From positions 1,984,001 through 2,048,000 of the forward strand of contig NZ_LR590470.1 in NCBI RefSeq assembly GCF_901472535.1: a stretch of DNA of 64,000 nucleotides, written 5' to 3'. The DNA is from Sphingobacterium daejeonense (GTDB lineage: Bacteria; Bacteroidota; Bacteroidia; Sphingobacteriales; Sphingobacteriaceae). The number at the start of each line of letters is the position of its first letter. The stretch's first letter is position 1. The notes under the pieces are model-generated. The model made no database searches, had not been told where the DNA came from, and saw only the letters and a list, made by a program, of their open reading frames with translations. Both the position numbers and the translations under genes were made by a program. This document shows, in pieces, positions 20,210 to 30,705 of the stretch.

Positions 20210-20704
20210 TTAATTAGGCATATAAGCTGTAAGTTTTTTGCGTAATATCTTGCGTATGGTATGTATTCTTGTTTTAATTGTTCCTTCTTTAATATTGGTA
20301 TATTCTGCTATTTCATGATATTTAAATCCTTCCAAATACATGTTTATAATCGTATAGTTTTCTTCTGAAAGAGATTTAATAGAATTTTCAATGTCATTCA
20401 GGATAAACTTTGATTCGGCTTTATTCCTAGAGTTACTGTTTTGGCCATTTAGTGTTAACTCTTTTTCAGCAGTTCGGTGTAAAGCTTTCCTTCTATATTT
20501 GTTAAGATATACATTTTTCATGATGACATAGAGCCATGAGACTATTTTTGGATGATTAACGAACTTCTCAAGACTCTTGAGTGATCTAATAAAAGTTTCT
20601 TGCACAAGATCATCTTTCTCATTTGGGTCTGTTGTGAAATTATTTGCGAGCCGTTTTAAAATAGGTGAATTTTTTTCGATTGTGGCATTGATTAAATTTT
20701 TCAT
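20210..20704 (-). CDS. ECF-type RNA polymerase sigma factor
   Basis: 164-residue extracytoplasmic-function sigma factor. Region 2 shows EKDDLVQETFIRSLKSL and SWLYVIMKNVYLNKYRR (core binding and -10 recognition). Region 4 shows LSEENYTIINMYLEGFKYHEIAEYT and KEGTIKTRIHTIRKILRKKL, a helix-turn-helix for -35 recognition. No anti-sigma gene is adjacent, unusual for FecI-type systems; the divergent neighbour is a histidine kinase gene. Target genes are unknown. Confidence 0.92.
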   Translation of the reverse strand: MKNLINATIEKNSPILKRLANNFTTDPNEKDDLVQETFIRSLKSLEKFVNHPKIVSWLYVIMKNVYLNKYRRKALHRTAEKELTLNGQNSNSRNKAESKFILNDIENSIKSLSEENYTIINMYLEGFKYHEIAEYTNIKEGTIKTRIHTIRKILRKKLTAYMPN

Positions 20705-21168
20705 GGTTATGCGATTATATGTTAACAGTCTAAATATAACGCCTTGTTTATGAGTATGTTTTGAAATTTTATTGAATTGGATTAAAACGGGTATTAATAC
20801 TTTTAACAGGTATTTTTTTCACAAAGTAACAAATAGGTGAATTATGTGTTTAATGATATAGTAATCATTTATTTAAAAATATCTATCAATTAAGTATAAT
20901 TTGTTAAAATTTATAATAAATATATCAGGGTAATTTTGTAGCTGAATTGCGACAAATACGTGAATTGAATTATTTAATACTTAATTGTGTTTATTGATAT
21001 TCATGAAAGAAGATAGAGCAATATTTTTTAACTAATTTTAATAGCTTCTTTAAAAAACCTAGAATCTAGTCGTTTGTTTAATGTTTTTCAAAAAGAAGTA
21101 TAATACAACAATCACGCATAAAATAGGGGTACACTAATTAAAAAAATAGGAGATGGGATTAATTAGTC
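20705..21168. other. AT-rich intergenic region between divergent regulators
   Basis: 464 bases separating the sigma factor (-) and the sensor kinase (+). TAATTTTG at 20931-20938 fits a -7 element in the plus direction, though it lies about 230 bases from the kinase start. No ORF or stable hairpin of note was found. Confidence 0.4.
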
Positions 21169-22246
21169 ATGCTAGCTTCAAACAACAAATTATTTAAAAT
21201 CAACCCTTATAAGAGGAGTTATACACTTTTGGAAGAAATCAACAAGAGCGATTTTTTATGCTTTGATGTTTTCTTCAATGAAGGTCCCTTTGCTATTGTT
21301 GTTTTGGACAAAAACTTCCACGTAAAGCGGTTAAATGGTCGTTTTGATTATATTTTGGACTTAAGGGGGGTGATCTGGTCGGTCGAGATATTTTTGAGTT
21401 TTGAATACCGAAGATGCCTATAGGTTACGTGGGATTTTTGAGAACCGCCAAACTTCTAAAAAGCCTTTATTGATTGAATTAGGTTTTAAGCATACAGATA
21501 AAAAATACTTGAAAATTGAAACCTTTGTTAAAAAATACATCAATCAATTCAAGGAGCAGCAGTACTGTTTGTTATTGTTTGACAAAGAGTTCTATCCGCA
21601 TGAGCATTGGGTTGAACTGCAAAAGGAGGTGTTTCAGGCCATTGTTGATACCCAAGAACAGGAAAGACACCGGATTGGTACTCAATTGCATGATAGTGTT
21701 GCACAGATACTGTATGCTATAAAATTAAACATACATCATCTTGAGCAAAATCATACTTGTGATGAAGAGGTTCATTCAATCAAAAAATTGCTCAATGAAG
21801 CTATTTTGCAAATTAGGCATATTTCAACGGATTTAGTTCCTGCAGTTCTTCATGATTTCGGTTTGAAAGCTGCAATTCAATTTATGATCAATAGGATATC
21901 ATTGCCTGATTTCCAAGTGAAAAGCAAGATTCCGGCTAAAGTTGAGGAATTAGATGAAAATTTAAAGCTGGTAATTTATCGCATTATTCAAGAATTGTTG
22001 AATAATTGCCTGAAACATTCGGATGCGACAAAGGTTCAAGTTAAAATTGTAAAAAACACAAGGTTATTGAAAATAGAGGTTATTGATAATGGTATTGGAT
22101 TTAATGAGGATTTTATAATAAATAATAAGAAGGGTACAGGATTGAGAAGCATAAAAAATAGGATTGATTTATACCAAGGAGAGATAAAAGTTTTGAATTT
22201 GGACGAGGAAACTAAAGTGGAAGTAAAAACTAAACCTTTTAAATAA
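21169..22246 (+). CDS. NarL-type sensor histidine kinase, cytosolic, PAS-like N-terminus (one frameshift)
   Basis: Sensor kinase of about 359 residues. An N-terminal PAS-like domain (FNEGPFAIVVLDKNFHVKRLNG) is followed by a HisKA_3 dimerisation segment with the phospho-acceptor His in QERHRIGTQLHDSVAQILYA. The ATPase part has RIIQELLNNCLKHSDA (N box), DNGIGF and KGTGLRSIKNRI. No transmembrane segment is seen, so it senses a cytosolic cue. The frame breaks in a six-G run near 21365-21370. Its stop overlaps the start of the response regulator (TAATG at 22244-22248). Confidence 0.88.
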
Positions 22247-22906
22247 TGAATGAGATAAGAATACTGTTGGCCGAAGATCATTTGGTAGTTAGAAATGGTA
22301 TCAAACTTCTTTTGAACTCTCAATCTGATTTAAATGTTGTTGCAGATGTTAACAGTGGTAAGGAAGCTTTGGAGATTTTAAATTCCGGTCTTGAAGTTGA
22401 TGTCGTGATTACGGATCTGGGATGCATAATATCGATGGTTTGCAATTAATTCAAGAAGTATCTGACCGTTTTCCTAAGTTGAAGGTTATTGTACTGACCA
22501 ATGTTAGATTGTGAGCAGCATGTCATCAAGGCATTTGAGTATGGTGCGAAGGGTTATTTAGTTAAGAATGTTGGTTCTGATGAACTTATTTTCAGTATCA
22601 AGCATGTATCTAAGGGAGGACGATATCTGTGCGAAGATCTTACGATGTCTTTTATCCAAAGTGGAATTGAAAGGCTGAAGGGTAAAAATTTCGAGGTTGA
22701 ACCCATAGAACTTGATTTGACTTCAAGAGAGCTAGAAGTGCTGGAATTGTTAGGCGAAGGCTATACCAATCTCGAGATTTCGAAGAAATTATTTTTGTCG
22801 AAACGGACTGTTGAAGGTCATCGTCAAAATTTAATTGATAAAACAAAATCCAAAAAATACGCCGGCATTGATCAAATTTGCGGTGTTGAATGGATTGATT
22901 CATTAA
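22246..22906 (+). CDS. NarL/LuxR-family response regulator (frameshifts)
   Basis: Partner of the upstream kinase. The receiver domain starts IRILLAEDHLVVRNGIKLLL, has VVITDL with the phosphorylated Asp, and GYLVKNVGSDEL with the conserved Lys. The LuxR-type DNA-binding domain reads LTSRELEVLELLGEGYTNLE followed by LSKRTVEGHRQNL. Indels near 22420, 22500 and 22853 (A run) disturb the frame. The corrected C-terminus reads N-T-P-A-L-I-K-F-A-V-L-N-G-L-I-H with a stop at 22904-22906, the usual end of the family. Length is about 220 residues. Confidence 0.88.
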
Positions 22907-22937
22907 ATAAAACTATTCTATGATTCGGTTTGTTCTC

Positions 22938-25425
22938 ATGAAAAAGGACATGCCGAATCTAGAAACATATAATAAAAAACGTGATTTTACCCAGACTTCA
23001 GAACCGAAGGCTCAGGGTAAAGGTTTAAATAAGACTACCCATAGTTTTTGTTGTTCAACGACACCATGCCAGTAGGCTTCATTATGATTTCAGATTAGAA
23101 ATTGATGGTGCATTAAAGAGTTGGGCCGTTCCAAAAGGCCCTTCCATGAATCCAAAAGATAAAAGATTAGCAGTTCAAGTAGAAGATCACCCTTTAAGTT
23201 ACGGGTCATTTGAAGGTAGTATACCTCAGGGAAATTATGGAGCTGGTACTGTATCCATTTTTGATGAAGGTCAATATTCACCTCTTGAGGGTAAAGTCAG
23301 ATAAGGAGTTTTTGAAAAGTTGGAAAGAAGGGTCCATAAAATTCAGGCTAGAGGGCAAGATTTTAAAAGGAGATTTTGCGTTAGTTCGAATGCAAGGAGA
23401 TAGCTCGGAAAATTGGCTATTGATAAAGCATAAAGATGATTACTCGACAGACAAGCCTTATGACTCAGAAAAATTGGTCTCAGATGCTGTAAAAAAAGAA
23501 GGTAAGGAATTCAAAAAATCATCCTCAAAAAAAAAAAGTAAAAACACCTAGTTCAGGTAATAATGAAGATACCGAACTCGAAGGTGATGCTATGTTGGCC
23601 AAATTGAGTCAATCTGTCCCTGATTCTGACGATTGGATCTATGAAAAGAAATTCGATGGGTTTAGGGCAATTGCTAAAATAAAGAATACTGAAGCCGACC
23701 TTATATCTAGGAATGGTAATAAATTAAACAAAAAATTCCCCTCCATAGTCAATGAATTAAGTAGTATCAAAACCAATTGCATTCTTGATGGTGAAATCGT
23801 AATTGAGGATAAAAATGAAAAATCTTATTTTCAACTATTACAATCGGGAGAGCCAATTCCTAAAAACCTTAAAACTAAAATATTATGTTTTTGATATTAT
23901 TCAGCTAGATGGTAATGATTTACGTTTATTTCCATTAACAGAAAGGAAGGAACTTTTAGAGTTATTAATAAAAAAATATAAGGTTCAGTCCATTGAATTT
24001 GTGCCCAATTTAAAGCAAGATCAAAATAAGGTTTTAGGTTTTGCTGAGGATAATAAATGGGAAGGGATAATTGCCAAATTAAAAAGAAAGCACCTACCAA
24101 GAAGGGAAGAGAAATGGAAATTGGTTAAAAATAAAACTACGAAATACTCAAGAAGCGATTATTTGTGGCTTCACGAAACCAGAAGGGGGGAGATCACATT
24201 TTGGAGCTTTGGTTTTAGGTTTAATGTCCAATGGCAAACTTAAATATATCGGTAACTGTGGAACAGGTTTCAACGAAAAGACATTAAAAGAATTATATGA
24301 TGAGTTTGCACCTTTGATTCAAAAAACAAAACCATTTGATAGCGGCGAAGATGTTGCAAAAGAAAGAAATGTCACTTGGTTAAGGCCAGAATTGGTATGT
24401 GATGTGTATTATTCTGAATGGACAAGAGATGAGCATTTAAGGCATCCTGTATTTAAGGGATTGAGGGAGGACAAATCTGCTGAAGACACTAAAATTGAAG
24501 ATAAGGAGGCACTTGCTATGGAAAATGATAAAGAATTGAAGTTTGGTAAAAAGACTGTTAATCTTACTAATTTAAATAAGATTTATTGGCCGAATGATAA
24601 TATCACCAAAGGTGATTTGCTTGCCTATTATGAAAAAATGGGAGATTTTATATTACCCTATTTGAAGGATAAGCCCATTTCGATGAACCGTTTTCCAAAT
24701 GGTATCGAAGGACAGAGTTTTTTTCAAAAAGATGTGGATCCTTCAAAGATACCAAGTTATTTAAAAACTACTGAAGTTTATTCCGAAAGCACTGGTAAAA
24801 CTATTGACTATTTATTGTGCAATGATTTGCCGAGTTTATTATATATTGCCAATTTGGGATCAATTGAAATAAATCCTTGGCTGTCTACTTATAAAAAACC
24901 TGAGAAACCCGAATTTGTTGTTCTTGATCTAGATCCTAATGGTGCACAGTGGGAGGATGTAATTGCAGTGGCGCATACAGCAAAGGCGGTATTAGATCGA
25001 GGTGAGGTTGAAGCTTTTATAAAAACTTCAGGCTCTACGGGTTTACATATTGTTATCAATGTTGGAGCTAAGTATGATTATGAAATTGCAAGGAGCTTTG
25101 TGCAATTCATTGCAGAGTTGGTTCAACAAGAACATCCTGATACGACCAGTATGGTAAGGGGATCCAAAAAAGAGAAAGGGTTTAATATATTTGGATTATT
25201 TACAAAATAAAGAAGGCCAAACTATTGCAGCACCTTATTCTGCACGTCCCAAAGCCTATGGCAACAGTCAGTACCCCCATATCTTGGGATGAAGTTGATA
25301 ATGATCTGTCTATTCAAGATTTTACAATATTCAATATCTATGACAGGGTTACAACCATCAATGATCCTTGGGAAAAAATATTCAGTAGCAAAGTAGATAT
25401 CAAGAAAGCTCTAGCTAAATATTAA
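22938..25425 (+). CDS. ligD: Multifunctional DNA ligase D for non-homologous end joining (multiple frameshifts)
   Basis: NHEJ enzyme with domains in the order phosphoesterase, ligase, polymerase; about 829 residues. Phosphoesterase: [20 protein letters not shown] and [28 protein letters not shown]. Ligase: [10 protein letters not shown] with the AMP-accepting Lys (about residue 238), LDGEIVIE, and a C-terminal [12 protein letters not shown]. Polymerase (from about residue 540): [29 protein letters not shown] with the metal Asp pair, and SGSTGLHI. Shifts lie near 23050, 23300, 23545, 23890, 24150, 25190 and 25255. The stop overlaps that of the convergent ku gene by four bases. Confidence 0.92.
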
Positions 25426-26180
25426 GCTAGAGATGCTTTCAGTTTTTCCAGTAAATCTGAGGCTTTCGTATTTTCCACATTGATTTTACGGATTGTAGCT
25501 CGTTTTCCTTTGCTTTTTTGATTAATAATTTTCATCAACTCTTTGGAATATTCATTCTTGAAGGCTGAGATGTCAAATTCCTTACTGTTTGCTTTGATAA
25601 GTTGTAATGCCATATCCATTTCTGCTTTAGATATTTTACTTGATTTAGGAATTTTCAAATCTTCGGTATCTCTGATTTCTTCTTCAAACCTAATTTTATT
25701 GAGGACTAAAATATTATTATATGGTTTGATGATTGCAAGATTTTCTACCACTTCGCATAACAAAAGTCCCTAAACCTGCAGTTTTGCTTTTTTCCAAGGC
25801 TTGCATAAGTAATTGATATGCTTTTTCTCCCGATTTTTGTGGTTCGAGATAATAAGGTGTGTCGAAATATATACTGTCTACTTCTTGAAGTTTTACGAAA
25901 GTCTGCAAATTGATCATTTTTATTCTTTTCAGGCATAGCATCTTCAAAGTCAGCATCTTCAAGAACAACATATTTATCTTTTAACATATAGCCTTTGACG
26001 ATATTATCCCAACTTACTTCTTTCCCTGTATTTTTCGTTTACTCTTTTATATTTTATGTTGGCGTGATCTTTACGATCTAACATATCTAGGTCGAGGCTA
26101 CTTGATTGTGTAGCCGAATAAATTTTTATAGGTATATTAACAAGTCCAAATCCTATTGCTCCAGTCCAAATTGCTCTCAT
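25422..26180 (-). CDS. ku: Ku DNA end-binding protein (frameshifts)
   Basis: Homodimeric Ku that binds double-strand ends and recruits LigD. The N-terminus [20 protein letters not shown] and the following [19 protein letters not shown] are diagnostic. The middle has [14 protein letters not shown] and [13 protein letters not shown]. The C-terminal helical part is [20 protein letters not shown]. Indels near 26010, 25915 and 25752 split the gene; joined length is about 252 residues. Convergent with ligD, their stop codons overlapping, which is compact for an NHEJ pair. An AGTTCGGT motif is 39 bases upstream of the start. Confidence 0.9.
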
Positions 26181-26295
26181 AAATTAACTTTTCTCTAAAA
26201 ACAATTTATGGTAGATATAGTTCGGTAAAATGAAATTTTAAACGTTTTATCAGATAAGTTGTTTTAGGATAAATGAATTTGAAGGATTTTGATTT

Positions 26296-26795
26296 ATGAA
26301 TATCAATGAAGAAAAATTAAATAGGTTAGGTGAATTCATGTCTGATCGAGGCTATAAACTTTCTTTGGCGGAAAAGTATGCCTGCTGGATTTTTTACAAG
26401 TATATGGAGTTTACAGACCGAGGCTGGTAATTATTTACAAGGTTCAATCGTCTGCTATGCTGAAGATGTAAAAATCAATGTTTTAAATGTTCCAAATTCT
26501 TTTGATAAAACAGTATTCAGCCGAATCTATTGAAGTAACTGAGTCTATGCTCGAAGGTTTGAAAATTCTTATTCCTGCAGAAATACACATAGCTGTAACA
26601 GGGAAAGCATTCTCAGGTTGTGAAGATAACAACAATACCTCGGCAGGAGATGTATTTCTATGCATCTCTTTTCAGAATGTATTAAAATCTCTTAAAATTC
26701 ATTGTAATTCTAGGAATGCTGCTGAGGTATTTATTGAATCTTTTAATGCAAGTTTAGACTTGTTAGAATCTATATTAAAGGCTGACTCTAAATAG
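26296..26795 (+). CDS. CinA C-terminal-like (nicotinamide-nucleotide amidase) domain protein (frameshifts)
   Basis: About 166 residues resembling the stand-alone CinA C-terminal domain, which deamidates NMN in pyridine nucleotide recycling. Evidence is the order LSLAEKMPAGFF, TEAGNYLQGSIVCYAEDVKI, then a NVLNVPNSLIKQYSAES-type segment and IHIAVTGKAFSG. The family Ser in the LAESxTGG motif is not present in the same form (LAEKMPAGFF here), so activity is uncertain. Indels near 26377 and 26505 break the frame. It overlaps the convergent SDR gene by 8 bases at its end. Confidence 0.7.
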
Positions 26796-27678
26796 TTATT
26801 CTACCACCTGTTGCTGGAATTGTTGCTCCTGAGATGTATGATGCTGCATCAGAGGCAAGAAAGACATAGATTGGTGCTATTTCAGCAGGTTGTCCTGGCC
26901 TTCCAATTGGCGTATTGTCTCCAAATTTGTCATGATCAGGAATTGTGCTGGGGATTAATGGAGTCCATATTGGACCAGGTGCTACAGCATTTACGCGAAT
27001 TCCAGTACCATCTTGGAGAAGTTTTTCTGCTAAACTTGCTGTAAAGTTTTGAATTGCAGCTTTACTTGCAGCGTAAGGTAGCAGCGTAGGATTTGGATCA
27101 TATGCATTAACTGATGTCGTGTTAATGATGCTTCCACCAGCTGGAATATATTTTTTACCATATTTTACCAAATAAAACATGGCACTCAAGTTTACTTCAA
27201 AAGTTTTGTTCCATTCTTCCGCTGTGATGTCTTCGATTTCTTTGTAGGTCATTTGATATGCCGCATTATTGATGAGTACATCAATTTTTTCAAATTGAGT
27301 AACTGTCTCCTCGATTAATTTTTTACAGTTTAACTCATCACGTAAATCACCTTTAAATAAAATGACTTGACTACCAGCTTGTTTTACCCATTCGGCAGTA
27401 TCATAAGCATCTTCATTTTCGATTTCATCTTTATAGGCAATGACGATGTTTGCTCCTTCGCGTGCCATGGCGATTGCAGTTGCTTTTCCAATACCAGAAT
27501 CTCCACCCGTTATAATTACCGTCTTTCCTTCCAATAAATTATGCCCAACATAACTTTCTTCACCATGATCCGGCAGGGGATCCATTAATTTCGTTTCTCC
27601 TGGAGGAGATTGAGGTTGTTTTTTGAATGGAGGTTTAGGATATTTTGTTTCTGGGTTTTCTGAATTATTGTTGTTCAT
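26788..27678 (-). CDS. SDR family oxidoreductase, YhdF/general-stress type
   Basis: 296 residues. After a proline/lysine-rich leader (PKPPFKKQPQSPPGETKLM) comes the NAD(P)-binding TGGDSGIGKATA motif, NNAAYQ, and the catalytic YAASK with Ser in INTTSV. The end ISGATIPATGGR is typical. The long N-terminal leader and DPLPDHGEESYVG motif are found in the YhdF/GS39 group of general-stress dehydrogenases. ATG 27678 (MNNNNSENPETK) is the likely start; upstream in-frame ATGs at 27714 and 27744 would add an unusual extension. Confidence 0.9.
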   Translation of the reverse strand: MNNNNSENPETKYPKPPFKKQPQSPPGETKLMDPLPDHGEESYVGHNLLEGKTVIITGGDSGIGKATAIAMAREGANIVIAYKDEIENEDAYDTAEWVKQAGSQVILFKGDLRDELNCKKLIEETVTQFEKIDVLINNAAYQMTYKEIEDITAEEWNKTFEVNLSAMFYLVKYGKKYIPAGGSIINTTSVNAYDPNPTLLPYAASKAAIQNFTASLAEKLLQDGTGIRVNAVAPGPIWTPLIPSTIPDHDKFGDNTPIGRPGQPAEIAPIYVFLASDAASYISGATIPATGGRITI

Positions 27679-27767
27679 AAGAATATATTTAATTGAAACT
27701 CTATTTGTCTTCATATAGAACAAATTCGATGAATAATCGTTCAACTAAATAATAAATAGAAATAGAA

Positions 27768-28451
27768 ATGGACAAAAGTTTATATGAAATATTATTCGAT
27801 GGTGCTAGTCCTAGTTTATTGACAGAAATAGTATTAAGAACCCTCATAATGTTTTTGTTAATATTGGCGATTCTTAGGATTTCTGGTAGAAGAGGGGTCA
27901 GGCAATTGACGTTATTTGAAGTTGCTATTATTTTAGGCCTTGGTTCAGCTGCAGGCGACCCTATGTTTCAAGATGATATTCCTATTTTCCATGCACTCTT
28001 GGTTTTCCTTACTGTTATTTTGTTGTATAAATTAATCACTTGGTTAGTAGCCAGATTTGATACCGTAAACAAATTATTGGAAGGTGAGCCTTTAGTGGTC
28101 GTTAGGGATGGTGAATTTGCTGTAACGGATAACAATACGAGTAGTTTCAATAAAATGGAGTTTTTTTCTGAATTGAGGAATGTCTCCATTGAACATTTAG
28201 GTCAAGTTAGAATGGCTGTTTTGGAAACAGACGGAACCATGAGTGTATTAAAATATAAAAATGAAGATGTAAAATATGGCCTTCCATTATTTCCTGATCT
28301 CTATAAAGAAATAGCCCCCACAGAAAATGTTAAAGGACCATTTGCATGTATGTTTTGTGGAAATATAAAGGAATTTTTACCTCATAATATTGTTTGCCCA
28401 AAATGTAAGAAGGATAGGTGGACAATTGCTATAAATACTCCTTATCCATAG
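27768..28451 (+). CDS. DUF421 (YetF/YcaP-like) membrane protein with C-terminal zinc ribbon
   Basis: 227 residues with three transmembrane helices (about residues 20-40, 48-65, 72-90), then the DUF421 domain: GRRGVRQLTLFEVAIILGLG, VVRDGEF, and the small cytosolic fold MEFFSELRNVSIEHLGQVRM. The last 40 residues carry CMFCGN and CPKCKK, a four-cysteine pattern that looks like a zinc ribbon, an addition not seen in most family members I recall. The family has no firm biochemical role but occurs often in spore and stress contexts. It is divergent from the SDR gene and overlaps the end of the convergent kinase by 23 bases. Confidence 0.87.
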   Translation: MDKSLYEILFDGASPSLLTEIVLRTLIMFLLILAILRISGRRGVRQLTLFEVAIILGLGSAAGDPMFQDDIPIFHALLVFLTVILLYKLITWLVARFDTVNKLLEGEPLVVVRDGEFAVTDNNTSSFNKMEFFSELRNVSIEHLGQVRMAVLETDGTMSVLKYKNEDVKYGLPLFPDLYKEIAPTENVKGPFACMFCGNIKEFLPHNIVCPKCKKDRWTIAINTPYP

Positions 28452-29548
28452 GTTTATAGTCCGGAAAATATATTTTCACTCTAGTTCCTTCGCCTAAATT
28501 ACTTGCTATTTCAATTCGACCATCTAATCGATTTATTATTGATTTAACAATGTAAAGACCTATACCATTTCCTTGATGATCTAATGTGTTGGATCCCCTT
28601 TGAAGATTTGAAAAGATTTTATCAATTTCATCTTTAGGAATTCCAATGCCATTATCTTCAATTGTATAAACTATTTGATCGTTTTGTTTTTCGCTGAATA
28701 CGGTTAATGTTGGATTAATATTTACTGAAGAATATTTAATTGCATTTCCAATTATATTAGCAAATATTTGATATACACCACTTCTTTCAGAATAAAGTGG
28801 AAGAAGTTCGCCAAAAATAACTTTTACGTTATCAACTTTATTTATAAGTTTTGACTCTTTAATCCAAAAGTGGATTTTTTCATCCATATAAATAGTTTCT
28901 TTTGAAATTTTAAAAGTTTTGGCTTCACTAATTTGAGTTGTCTTATCAATAATTTGATTAAGGCTTAAAATTGCTTCATCAATAATTGTAAGCCAATTAT
29001 TTCTTTCGATTTGATTCATTTGCGCATTTGCCTTAATAGTTTCGATCCCAATTTTTGCTATGGAGAGTGGATTTTTAGCATCATGAGCTAAAGTATGAGT
29101 TAATTAGTTCCAATTCATTATTTAGGGATAGATTCTGTTCATGAGTTTTTATGGTTTGAAGGGCAAGATTCCTCTCTGTAACTTCGATTCCTGTATGAAG
29201 AATTGCATAGGTCTCATTATTTTCATTGAGGAGCGCCTTGTATTCAAAATCAAAAAAACGGCTGTGATTTAAATCTGTATTTAAAATTCTAGCTGGGCAA
29301 TTTGTCGCTTTGTAGGTAATTCCTGTTCTCCAAACTTTTTCAAGGATTTTTGAAAACCCCTGTTCTTTTAATATTGGAAAGGATTCTCCGAAAGGTTTTC
29401 CAATGTAATTCTCATGGGTACCAAACACTTTCCTCATTTCATGATTGACAAAAGCGAACCGAATGTCAGGACCAACATAGATTGCTGTTGCTAAGGGTGA
29501 ATGATAGAGTATGTCTATTAAAAACTTAATATTTTCAGAAGATGGCAT
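28429..29548 (-). CDS. PAS sensor histidine kinase, cytosolic (one frameshift)
   Basis: About 373 residues. A PAS domain at residues 10-125 (LATAIYVGPDIRFAFVNHEM, YKALLNENNETYAILHTGIE) is followed by the phosphoacceptor segment T-H-T-L-A-H-D-A-K-N-P-L-S. The ATPase has FANIIGNAIKYS, EDNGIGIPKDEI and GNGIGLYIVKS. An indel near 29098 splits the H box from the PAS part. No transmembrane helices are seen. No response regulator gene is adjacent, so it is an orphan kinase; its position in the stress island suggests a role there (inference). Confidence 0.88.
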
Positions 29549-29847
29549 AAATAGTTTGTGTGTTTAACCGGCCTCTAAAATTAATAATTTTGATAAAAAA
29601 AGGAAATGACTTTAATCAATAGTTATTGTTCATATTATTGTATTGGTTAATAATTTTATCCTTTCTGTATTTTAATTGTTCAATAATTAGCAGGAGAAAC
29701 TTTCATATAAAAAGATATCCCCAAACGGATAGTTTGGGGATTTTTGGAAAATGAAGGTTTTATAAAAAAACGATTACAGATTATATATATACTTTAAATT
29801 TTACCCAATATAATTTGAATTACAGTGTTTTATATTTTTCGAATTAT
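29549..29847. other. Intergenic region containing a terminator
   Basis: AT-rich 299-base stretch upstream of the PAS kinase and downstream of the small membrane gene. Apart from the hairpin at 29717-29745 nothing is recognised. Confidence 0.4.
29717..29745. terminator. Rho-independent terminator-like hairpin
   Basis: A perfect 10-bp stem, ATCCCCAAAC / GTTTGGGGAT, with GGATA loop; T runs follow on both strands. It probably ends the small minus-strand membrane-protein gene at 29848-29958. Confidence 0.8.
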
Positions 29848-29958
29848 TTATTCTTTCTTTTTATTTTTTATTCTTTTCGTTCTTATCCCATAAACAGTAA
29901 ATCCAATTACTAAAATGATAATTATGAAAAAAAGAATATTTAAAACGCTTGAATCCAT
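29848..29958 (-). CDS. Small single-pass membrane protein (36 residues)
   Basis: Encodes 36 residues: a short N-terminus MDSSVLN, one long hydrophobic helix (ILFFIIIILVIGFTVYGI) and a very basic tail (RTKRIKNKKKE). A GAAGAAACG purine-rich stretch is upstream, and a strong hairpin terminator lies downstream on the same strand. Two 14-base direct repeats 20 bases apart lie 36-69 bases upstream. Composition and context support a real small membrane gene, but homology is unknown. Confidence 0.5.
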   Translation of the reverse strand: MDSSVLNILFFIIIILVIGFTVYGIRTKRIKNKKKE

Positions 29959-29993
29959 TGTTTCGTTTCTTCAATAAATTTAATTTTTAATTA

Positions 29994-30027
29994 GATAAAA
30001 ACCATATAGATATGATAAAAACCGTAT
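29994..30027. repeat. Tandem direct repeat, 20-base period
   Basis: GATAAAAACC(A/G)TAT occurs at 29994-30007 and again at 30014-30027 (13 of 14 identical). A partial third copy, CCGTAT, follows near 30042. The 20-base spacing (two helical turns) upstream of the small membrane gene suggests a binding site. Confidence 0.45.
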
Positions 30028-30145
30028 ATTTCTTCTCAAATTCCGTATATTTTTTAAAACTACTTAACTGTTTTAAGAATCCAGGCAAAAGATGTTTTGG
30101 GATACCTCTCGCCTGGCATATGGAAATGGGCTATTTGAAGCTTAT

Positions 30146-30604
30146 TTATTGTAGATCCCTAAGCTCTTTAATTTTCTGATGTGCTTCCAATTGTTGCGAT
30201 AATTGATCTTGTAAGAGATCAACTAAACTGGGATATTCATTTAAACTGTCGCTCAATATATTTTTATAGGTTTCTTTGAATTCATCTTCACCTTTTTCAC
30301 AGCTCTCCAATAGTGCATTTGAAATAGATGGCGAGATAGCAGATTTAATATCCATCCAAATTCTGAAGATTTGCCTGAGAATTTTGTTCCTTCTTCTGGT
30401 TCCTCAGATGTTTGATTTACCAAAGGTTTTAATTCCGCTAGGAATTGTCTTGATTGATCGATATAACCATTGAAAAGGACCACCAATTCATTTAAATTAA
30501 GCATCTTTTGCTATTTCGATTGCTTTTTCATACCCTTTAATACGGTCATTGTTTATTTCGATTGCGTCATTGACTAAGTCAATTTGCTTATTTGTGTTTT
30601 CCAT
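30146..30604 (-). CDS. PA2169/DUF2383 four-helix-bundle protein (two frameshifts)
   Basis: About 152 residues when joined. The start MENTNKQIDLVNDAIEINND is followed by a ferritin-like helical layout: RIKGYEKAIEIAKDA, LNELVVLFNGYIDQSRQF, WMDIKSAISP, ALLESCEKGEDEFKETYK and EYPSLVDLLQDQLSQQLEAH. This matches DUF2383, a family I recall as associated with stress and with no proven activity. Indels near 30500 and 30365 break the frame. Downstream of topoisomerase IB on the same strand, separated by an inverted repeat at 30661-30684. Confidence 0.78.
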
Positions 30605-30660
30605 AATATTTTGTTTTTATGTAGTTAGAACTAACAGCAATATGTTTTAGTTGAATTAAA

Positions 30661-30684
30661 ATGATAATTAAGTATAATTATCAT
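30661..30684. repeat. 24-base inverted repeat, terminator or operator
   Basis: ATGATAATTA and TAATTATCAT form 10-base arms around four bases, between the topoisomerase stop and the DUF2383 start. In the minus direction a TTTT run follows, so it could terminate the topoisomerase transcript; a regulator site is the other reading. Confidence 0.5.
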
Positions 30685-30705
30685 AAGAAAACAGTAGAAA
30701 TACAC

